Part shown: one piece after another, positions 57,469 to 64,000 of the stretch | Layout: every line of letters starts with the position of its first letter | Position numbering within the stretch: position 1 is the stretch's first letter | NCBI GenBank assembly: GCA_905221605.1 | Contig: CAJNDS010002385.1 | Coordinates: forward strand, 265,001-329,000 | Source: Symbiodinium natans | Lineage: Eukaryota; Sar; Dinophyceae; Suessiales; Symbiodiniaceae | Direction of reading: 5' to 3' | DNA: 64,000 bases | Position numbers and translations under genes: made by a program | The notes under the pieces: model-generated | Seen by the model: the letters and a program-made list of their open reading frames with translations, nothing else | Told to the model about the DNA's origin: nothing | The model's database searches: none

Positions 57469-57541
57469 GACCTGGCCTGGCGTAGCCGTCTGGGCGAGGA
57501 GATCGTCTTCTGCAACCCGGACGTGGTCGCTGGAACGGAAG
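57469..57541 (+). CDS. Unassigned exon-like island
   Basis: GGGACAG|G, 24 codons plus G, GT donor (GGAAG|GTTAGG). Peptide DLAWRSRLGEEIVFCNPDVV, then AGTE. High GC3, with C-rich DNA before and G-rich after. It reads like a true conserved protein, but I cannot name it. Confidence 0.5.
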
Positions 57542-57751
57542 GTTAGGGTTTAGGGTTTATCTAGGGTTAGGGTTTAGGGTTTAGGGTTTAGGGTTCAGGG
57601 TTCAGGGTTCAGGGTCTAGGGTTTAGCGCTAGGGTTCAGGGTTTAGGGTTTAGGGTCTAGGGTTTAGGGGTTTAGGGTGCAGAAACTAGGTGGACCCCTC
57701 CACAACTTCACGCCCCAAGCCTTGACACCCGAAAATCCCCAGCCCTGAGAA

Positions 57752-57883
57752 ACTTGGAGGTTCACGGTATTTCTTAACCAATTCTGATTGTACTTATAGC
57801 CATATTTGGGCACTTCAGGGGCTTGCAAGTGGAATTTACGTACAGCTGTAATTGGTCGACATGTACCATGAACCTCCAAGTAG
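57752..57883. mobile_element. Family A palindrome, diverged
   Basis: Ends ACTTGGAGGTTCACGG and CCATGAACCTCCAAGTAG. The arms keep TTAACCAATTCTGATTGTAC against GTACAGCTGTAATTGG. Confidence 0.85.
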
Positions 57884-58589
57884 TTGCCACGGGCGTGGGC
57901 AGACTTCATGCTTGCACGCGGCTAGGGTTCGGGTTTAGGGTTCATGGTTCAGGGTTTAGGGTGAAGGGTTTAGGGTTTAGGGTTTTGGGTCCAGGGCTTA
58001 GGGTAGTTTAGGCCCTCAAGAACTGCAGGTCCGATGCTGGTGATGTTCTACATTTCGCCGTCAGCTTCGACTTTCATTTAGGGTTTAGGGTTTAGGGTTT
58101 GGGGTTTGGGGTTTAGGGTTTAGGGTTTAGGCGGCAACTGCCGAGGCATCAGCGAGGTTGGCAAGTTGTCGCGACAGGTGCAAGGAAGGAAGCTCATCGC
58201 CGCCCCAGGTGGGCCGCTACGCCCCCCTGAGTAGGGTTTAGGGTTCAGGGTTTCGGGTTTAGGGTTTAGGGTTTCGGGTTTAGTCATTGGCTCCGTGTAC
58301 GATCTGGTGGGCGCCGAAGCCAAGGGCGCAGACCCCTGCTGACAAGGCTCAGGATCCCCCCTTTTGGCGAGGCTCCGTTTTTCTAAGGGGCTCCCCTCCA
58401 AGTTTGCCCAGAAGCAACGTTGTGAGCTGCTGGAAGTCAGACCCCGGAGAGCGAGCTGTTTGCGAACCTCCAGGTAATCCTTTGAGTACTCACCCCCGAC
58501 CTCGCCAATTTTCAAGGCCCAAACCTTAAATCCCACACCCAAGGCCCCAAACCCGAAGCTCTAAGCCCGAAGCCCCAAACCCCCACCCC

Positions 58590-58830
58590 GTAACCCCATA
58601 ACCCCGTAACCCCGTAACCCCTAAACCCCTAAACCCCGTAACCCCGTAACCCCGTAACCCCTAAACCCCTAAACCCCTAAACCCCTAAACCCCTAAACCC
58701 CTAAACCCCTAAACCCCTAAACCCCTAAACCCCTAAACCCCTAAACCCCTAAACCCCTAAACCCCTAAACCCCTAAAGTCCTAAACCCCTAAACCCCTAA
58801 ACCCCTAAACCCCTACACCCCAAACCCTAA
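58590..58830. repeat. CCCCGTAA and CCCCTAAA octamer array
   Basis: Starts with alternating CCCCGTAA and CCCCTAAA blocks, then about 22 uniform CCCCTAAA units with one GTCCTAAA. It faces the inverted array at 59,090-59,340 across an exon-like island. Confidence 0.93.
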
Positions 58831-58913
58831 ACCCCAAGCCCTAAACCCTAAACCCTAAACCCGAAACCCCAAACCCTATAAACCCCAAACAACCAAGAAC
58901 ATGTTCAGCCCAG

Positions 58914-58970
58914 GTGGTGATCCTGGGCTGCGCGGACAAGAGTGAGACCGACTCCAGGGTGCGATCCCTG
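58914..58970 (+). CDS. Unassigned exon between inverted octamer arrays
   Basis: TCAGCCCAG|G, 19 codons, GTGAGC donor at 58,971. Peptide VVILGCADKSETDSRVRSL. C-rich array upstream and G-rich array downstream, the same pattern as the purL exons. The family is unknown. Confidence 0.5.
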
Positions 58971-59089
58971 GTGAGCTACTTGAGGAGCCAGGGTTTAGGG
59001 TTTAGGGTTTAGGGTTTAGGGTTTCGGGGTTTAGAGGTTTACGGGCTTAGGGGCTTGGGGGCTTAGGGGCTTAGGGGTTAGGGGTTTAG

Positions 59090-59340
59090 GGGTTTGGGGA
59101 TATAGGGGTTGAGGGGTTTAGGGTTTAGGGTTTAGGGTTTAGGGGTTTAGGGGTTTAGGGGTTTAGGGGTTTAGGGGTTTAGGGGTTTAGGGGTTTAGGG
59201 GTTTAGGGGTTTAGGGGTTTAGGGGTTTAGGGGTTTAGGGGTTTAGGGGTTTAGGGGTTTAGGGGATCAGGGGTTTAGGGGTTTAGGGGTTTAGGGGTTT
59301 AGGGGTTTAGGGGTTTAGGGGTTTAGGGTTTAGGGGTTTA
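59090..59340. repeat. GGGGTTTA octamer array
   Basis: About 28 units with one ATCAGGGG variant. Reverse complement of the array at 58,590-58,830. Confidence 0.93.
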
Positions 59341-59696
59341 GGGTTTGGGGTTTAGGGTTTAGGGTTTGAGGTTTAGGGAGGGTTTAGGGTTTCGGGTTGG
59401 GGGTTTAGGGGTACAAGGTATAGGGGTTTAGGGGTTTGGGGGTCAGGGTTAGGGGGTTAGGGGTTAGTGTGTAGATCAAAATGATCCCAAACCAGAGCCA
59501 GCCAAAGCCAAGCCAAGCCGAACCATCACGTATCGAAAATGACCAGAAACCTCCTGGACCACTCCACATACTTGGTCCGGGACACTTGGGACACTTAGAT
59601 CAGCTTCCGGCAACCCTAAACCCTAAACCCCAAACCCCAAACCCTAAACCTTAAACCCTAAACCCTAAACCCTAAACCCTAAACCCTAAACCCTGG

Positions 59697-59790
59697 AGGA
59701 ACCTTCCTTACAAGCCGCTCCTCCTCGCCACCGGCCGCGGATTCTGGCAGCGCGCCTCCGCTGAGGCGGCGGCGGTCCGGACGCTTCGAA
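59697..59790 (+). CDS. Unassigned exon-like island
   Basis: About 31 open codons, NLPYKPLLLATGRGFWQRAS, then Ala/Arg-rich. GC-rich; C-rich tract before and G-rich after. Borders uncertain. Confidence 0.35.
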
Positions 59791-60167
59791 GGGTTTAGGG
59801 TTTTGGGTTTTGGGTTTTGGATTTAGGGTTTAGGGTTTAGGCGGGCTTCAGGATTTTCAGGGTTTTCGGGGGGGTCTGGGTATCAGGGGTGTTAAACCCT
59901 ACTCGCTGAATCTGGTTCAAACACATGGTAGTTGGCTTGGATTATCGGGGCACTTAGTAAGTAGTTCTCAAGCAGGGTTCCTAGCTAGGCTTACTAACTA
60001 CTCCAACAACTGTTCAAGGGTAGTTGCACGGGCCCTTAACATGGCCCCTAACCTCCTTAGAAGGGTTCTGATGTATGGGCCCTGGATTTGTATAGGGTAT
60101 AGAAGGTGGCATATCAGGGGTACCCTTTTTAAGGGCCCATATTAAAATAGGGACCATGAAACTACCC

Positions 60168-60322
60168 TACTTGGAGGTTCATGGGACATGATGACCACTT
60201 ATAACTGGGCATATAGCCCTACTTATATAGGGCTAACCCCTATAAGGCCCTTTAGGGGTATTATAAGTAGGGTTATAAGTACAGTTATAAGTGGTTAGGA
60301 AGTACCATGAACCTTCAAGTAA
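60168..60322. mobile_element. Family A palindrome, full copy
   Basis: Ends TACTTGGAGGTTCATGGGAC and GTACCATGAACCTTCAAGTA. Arms and centre (AAGGCCCTTTAGGGG) are close to the copies at 20,281 and 47,081. An exon-like island follows 21 bp later. Confidence 0.92.
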
Positions 60323-60343
60323 GAAATTGCTTGAAGTGCCAAG

Positions 60344-60421
60344 GGCCGGGTGTGGGCACGTGCCCGACCATCGCGTGGATGCGAAGTTCCGCTACCACGA
60401 CCTTGAGGAGCCAAAGCCCTA
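60344..60421 (+). CDS. Unassigned exon-like island after a family A palindrome
   Basis: TGCCAAG|G opens AGCGHVPDHRVDAKFRYHDL, EEPKP and stop. The acceptor is 21 bp beyond the palindrome, so the palindrome may form the 3' end of the intron. The family is unknown. Confidence 0.4.
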
Positions 60422-61199
60422 AAATGGCCCCGTAGAGCCACATTAAGCCCCTAAACCTTGGCATGTTCCAAAACCCTAAACCCTAAACCCTAAACCCTAA
60501 ACCCTAAACCCTAAACCCTAAACCCTGAACCCTGAACCCTAAACCCTAAACCCCAAACCCTAAACCCTAAAAGGGACTGTATGGTCTAATAGTACCCCCT
60601 ATTAGAAGCCCTAAAATGGCTACTGTAGTCGCGTGAAGCAGGCTTGATATTTCTGTTACTGGTGAGTGTATTATAAGGTTCCTTTTTAATATTGGTGAGT
60701 GTATATACCTGGTCTCCTTTTGGGGGTATAAGAAATATATACCCTACTTCATATAAGGCTCCGTTTTAACATTGGTGAGTGTATACTGAGTGTATACTGG
60801 GTGTCCTTTGGGGGAGACCAGAGATATAAACCCTTCTTCGCATCAAGCCCTAAGCCATACACCCTAACCCTCAGCCGCAAATGAACCTTAAGAGCCCAAC
60901 TTCCCTTTTTTTTATTGGGTTTAGGGTTTAGGGAGTTTAGGGAGTTTAGGGAGTTTAGGGATGATTCTGGTTGCAAGTTGGGGCGCTGCGTCCTCCCCAA
61001 CCCCTCGCCTTTTTTGTAGCGGAAATCAATGGACTTTGCTTTTTTGAGTTGCAAATGGAGGGACATGCCTGAAGTATTCTGCTTGCAAGATGGAGGGGCA
61101 TGCGCTGTATGCTTCTGCTTGCAAAATGGCTGGGGCTGCAACCCAAAACGCGAAATGGCAAACCCTAAGCCCTCAACCCTAAACCCTACACCCTTGGGG

Positions 61200-61690
61200 C
61201 GCATTCATCCTCGGCTCATTCGGTTTGCAAGTGGGAAGGGCGGTGGTTACGGGTTTCGGGTTTAGGGCCCCTCCTCCCGGACTCCTCCCCTTCCTCCTGC
61301 CGTGTCAAGATCATTGGTTCGGTGTTGTAAATGCAGGGGGAGATAGTGGGCCCTAGATTTTGTTTTCTGTGTGATAATTAAGCAGCTTGTCCTATTGACA
61401 CATGGGGGGAATTGACCTTATTCCATTCACATGCAGAGAAAGCAGAGGTTTTCGTATTGAATGATAGGGGATGTAGAATGATCTACAGAGGAAATAGGGA
61501 AGTGTTCCTAATTATTAACATTCTGTCAACTTTGAAATCCAAGCAAAGCGAACGAGGCGCGAGGTCGAAAGGACATTTGGCCCATTCATCCTCGGATCAT
61601 TCAGTTTGCAAATTCGGGGGTTGCTCGCCCCCCCCCCCCCGCCCGACCCCCCCGCTTTGGTTAAATGGAAGCCAAGAATAGGGGTCCCTC
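61200..61690. other. Unique spacer with a partial duplication
   Basis: GCCCATTCATCCTCGGATCATTC at about 61,580 repeats GCGCATTCATCCTCGGCTCATTCGG at about 61,200 in diverged form. An ORF at 61,412-61,681 runs through it without family match. A C-run is at 61,630-61,652. Confidence 0.4.
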
Positions 61691-61796
61691 ATTTTCGCGA
61701 ATGACCCTAAACCCTAAACCCTAAACCCTAAACCCTGAACCCTACACCCTACACCCTAAACCCTAAACCCTCATAGGAAATCGAACGCCTCGTGAG

Positions 61797-61853
61797 GATC
61801 AGGCCCAGTGGCCCGATGGTGTGCCCACGGAGGCGCAATACATGGCCCAGAAG
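61797..61853 (+). CDS. Unassigned exon-like island
   Basis: CTCGTGAG|G, 19 codons, GT donor (GAAG|GTGGGC). Peptide DQAQWPDGVPTEAQYMAQK. Borders and flanking repeats match the exon pattern. The family is unknown. Confidence 0.5.
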
Positions 61854-62270
61854 GTGGGCTCCGGGGTTTAGGGCAAAAATCGGCTCTTGTGGGCCAACCT
61901 ACCAGGGACTCTTTGGGGGGGGGGGGGGGGCTTGTGGATTTACGGGGTTAACAGGGTTTACAGGGTTACGGGTTTGTGGGGTTTTTGGGGCTTCTGGTTT
62001 CTGAGAATCGGGGCTCTCTTGGTTGGGGTTCCTTACTACGGAAATTTCTACATGCAGGGTTACGAAAACTCTCACTTTTGCCGACGGTCTATGGGCGATA
62101 ACCGCGAGATCGCAGGCAATTGCTACTGGCCTGTAGGTAAAATCTAAGGGAAGTTTCATTGCCCCTTAAGTATATACGGGGTGTACTAAGGAGTCCCCTT
62201 TTCAGAGACCATATGAAGGGACCATGTATCTACCCTACGATAAAATGGTGCGACAAGACCCGCAGCCAAG

Positions 62271-62402
62271 GTGAGGGAAGCTGGCTGGGATGGCGAGATA
62301 GTGCTGGAGAACGATGCGCTCGACACCGTGGGCAACGCGATCTTCAGCTACCTGCGCCTGTTGCAAACCGATGTCTTCACAAAGAGGCCAAGTGCGCACT
62401 AA
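62271..62402 (+). CDS. Unassigned terminal exon
   Basis: GCCAAG|G, 43 codons and TAA. The peptide includes WDGEIVLENDALDTVGNAIF, then SYLRLLQTDVF. GC-rich and without repeats; the C-rich tract starts at the stop. Length and composition support a real 3' coding exon, family unknown. Confidence 0.5.
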   Translation: MREAGWDGEIVLENDALDTVGNAIFSYLRLLQTDVFTKRPSAH

Positions 62403-62543
62403 ACCCTACACCTTAAACCCTAAGCCTCATGAACCCTAAGCCCTGAACCCCAAGTCCTAAACGGGAACACCCAGGAAAACACGGGCTCCTTTCTTTAGGG
62501 TTAGCAGCCGTGCAGAAACCAAGAGACGGGCACGCTGTTCTCC

Positions 62544-62658
62544 TACATGGAGGTTCGTGGTAGCTATAAGTAGGGTTATAAGTACCCTAACAGGGGTTTC
62601 AAGTAAAGTTACCATACGTATTTCCCCACTTCTACCTACCCATGAACCTCCAAAGTAG
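62544..62658. mobile_element. Family A palindrome, shorter variant
   Basis: Ends TACATGGAGGTTCGTGGTA and TACCCATGAACCTCCAAAGTA, with a core like 18,158 and 34,281. Confidence 0.7.
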
Positions 62659-63017
62659 TAGCCCTAAACCCTAGACCCTAGACCCTAAACCCTAAACCCT
62701 AGACCCTAAACCCTAAACCCTAAACCCTAAACCCTAAACCCTAAACCCTAAACCTGAAACGCTGAGAAACCTAGTCAACCTGGAGCTGCAACCCCAAACT
62801 CGCCTCGCGTGCGACAACAAGTATTCCCGAGGGGCCGGGCTCACAGCCCACCCGAAACCCCAAAAACCCGAAACCCTAAACCCTAAACCCGAAACCCCAA
62901 ACCCTAAACCCTAAACCCTAAGCCCTAAGCCCTAAGCCCTAAACCCTAAGCCCTAAGCCCTAAACCCTGAACCCTGAACCCTAAACCCTAAGCCCTTCCT
63001 GCATCTAGCAGAAGAAG

Positions 63018-63075
63018 GCCCAAGCCGCATGTGGTGGTGGCCACCTCGGAGCATCCTGGCTTCCTCTTATTTTTG
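63018..63075 (+). CDS. Exon-like island resembling a class V aminotransferase / cysteine desulfurase
   Basis: AGAAG|G, then PKPHVVVATSEHPGF. The pattern H-[VI]-[VI]-x-[ST]-xx-EH-P resembles the cofactor-stacking His region of NifS-like cysteine desulfurases. One short motif only, so this is a hint. The donor may be GC (CCTG|GCTT). A TTTAGGG tract follows at 63,087. Confidence 0.3.
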
Positions 63076-63248
63076 GGGGTTTAGGAGGTTTAGGGTTTAG
63101 GGTTTAGGGTTTAGGGTTTCGGGTTTAGGGTCTAGGAGGTTTGGGTTTTTTTTTTTTTTTTTTTTGGGGGGGGGGGGGGGGTTCGGGGTTCCTGAAACCC
63201 CAAATTCTCTTGAATAGGTTCTTAGCACATCCTTGCAAGGGCTGACCC

Positions 63249-63395
63249 TACTTGGAGGTTCGTGGTACTTATTAACCAATGATGACTGTACTTATAACCC
63301 ACTTATAAGCCCCTTAAGTGCCCTAATATGGTTATAAGCACAAGTATAAGTACAGTTATAAGTGGTTCATAAGCACCATGAGCCTTTCCAAGTAG
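63249..63395. mobile_element. Family A palindrome, full copy
   Basis: Ends TACTTGGAGGTTCGTGGTAC and GCACCATGAGCCTTTCCAAGTA. The palindrome extends one step outward (GACCC/GGGTC). The right half holds a small tandem duplication of ATAAGCACAAGTATAAG type. Confidence 0.88.
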
Positions 63396-64000
63396 GGTCC
63401 ACAGCAATATTGGGCCCTGCATTGACTCGCAGCCCTGAGAGGACGAGGTACTCGTACCCTGAACCCGAAACCCTAAACCCTAAACCCTGAACCCTAAACC
63501 CTGAACCCTAAACCCCTCCCAGCAAGCTCCGCGCCGCTTTCTCTTGCAACCCTCGGTGCGCTTACCCCCTTGAGCCCCGCAACCCTAGACCCCACTTATA
63601 GGCTCTTGCGAGTTTTTTTGCGTTCTCCCTTATTGGGTGTAAGAGGGCCATATTGAGGAATATTTTTCAGAGGGTTTTAGGGGCCACCCTAGTACATAAT
63701 AGCCCTAGGTCGAAAGTACTTCATAAGACCCCGGATCCCCCCAAATAAGCCCTCAACTACTTTTCTTACAATTCTGCATGATCCTCTTGCCCCCTTTTCA
63801 AAACTCTCAACCCTAATCTTACCCTAAACCCGAATTTTGCAAAGCAACAAAAAACCCTAAACCCTGAACCCTGAACCCTGAACCCTGAACCCTGAACCCT
63901 AAACCCTAAACCCTAAACCCTAAACCCTAAACCCTAAACCCTAAACCCTAAACCCTAAACCCTAAACCCTAAACCCTAAACCCTAAACTAACAAACCCTA

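Larger units (their letters stand above)
1..64000. repeat. Interspersed TTTAGGG/CCCTAAA tracts through the window
   Basis: Heptamer tracts of both orientations recur every few hundred bases. Long C-rich tracts on + include 165-275, 5425-5593, 6778-6920, 9078-9209, 12835-12935, 14910-15205, 16480-16615, 17548-17870, 19090-19262, 20925-21060, 25782-25930, 28197-28316, 40815-40890, 42962-43098, 57250-57448 and 63840-63990. Long G-rich tracts include 3990-4100, 5930-6052, 8258-8470, 11533-11667, 17968-18120, 22838-22930, 28415-28508, 34990-35088, 44105-44262 and 55150-55258. Decayed forms (TTCAGGG, TTTGGGG, TTTCGGG, CCCTAGA, CCCTAAG) sit beside perfect ones. Stretches with no other entry in this list hold these tracts or short unique spacers in which I see no gene. 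Confidence 0.97.

Overview
What it is. The window looks like nuclear DNA of a dinoflagellate, or a close alveolate relative. Three things point there: the plant/alveolate-type heptamer TTTAGGG/CCCTAAA is scattered through the whole window; splice donors are mostly GC, with some GT and GA, next to AG|G acceptors; and a palindromic short element recurs and resembles the introner elements described in dinoflagellates. These are interstitial repeats. The window starts in the G-rich and ends in the C-rich orientation, opposite to true chromosome ends.

Main result. Between 17,898 and 44,487 the + strand carries one highly split gene for phosphoribosylformylglycinamidine (FGAM) synthase, the large PurL/PFAS type of purine synthesis. 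I can join 25 tiny exons (24-78 nt, mean about 48) in the correct protein order. Phases match at all but one junction. Together they cover about 400 residues in 26.6 kb, so about 95% of the gene is intron. All 25 exons start with G after AG. Donors are 17 GC, 4 GT and 4 GA. Exon 2 needs one extra base to stay in frame. Weaker candidate exons lie at about 46,998-47,077 and 51,275-51,316. The N-terminal part and the glutaminase domain were not found.

Introns. Most are built from telomere-like tracts. About two thirds begin with the G-rich strand (TTTAGGG) and end with the C-rich strand (CCCTAAA). Their two ends are therefore complementary and could pair in the transcript, bringing the splice sites together. 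The C-rich tract also repeats CTAAAC, which resembles a branch site. Other introns or intron parts are palindromic MITE-like elements with the same geometry.

Layout. 1-17.8 kb: tracts alternating with short GC-rich islands that look like exons of unassigned genes. 17.9-44.5 kb: purL, with apparently unrelated ORFs inside introns, including a two-helix membrane/coiled-coil ORF at 21.9-22.4 kb and ORFs at 38.8 and 40.3 kb. 47.4-51.0 kb: a non-telomeric block bounded by long direct repeats, holding pyrimidine-rich repeats and a 119-bp tandem array. 52.7-53.4 kb: a LINE reverse-transcriptase fragment. 53.8-63.1 kb: more exon-like islands in telomere-like DNA, one resembling a cysteine-desulfurase exon. 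I saw no tRNA, rRNA, CRISPR array or bacterial-type operon.

Limits. Family calls come from remembered conserved motifs, not a search. Islands of 20-40 codons with no family match are often open by chance, so they carry low confidence.
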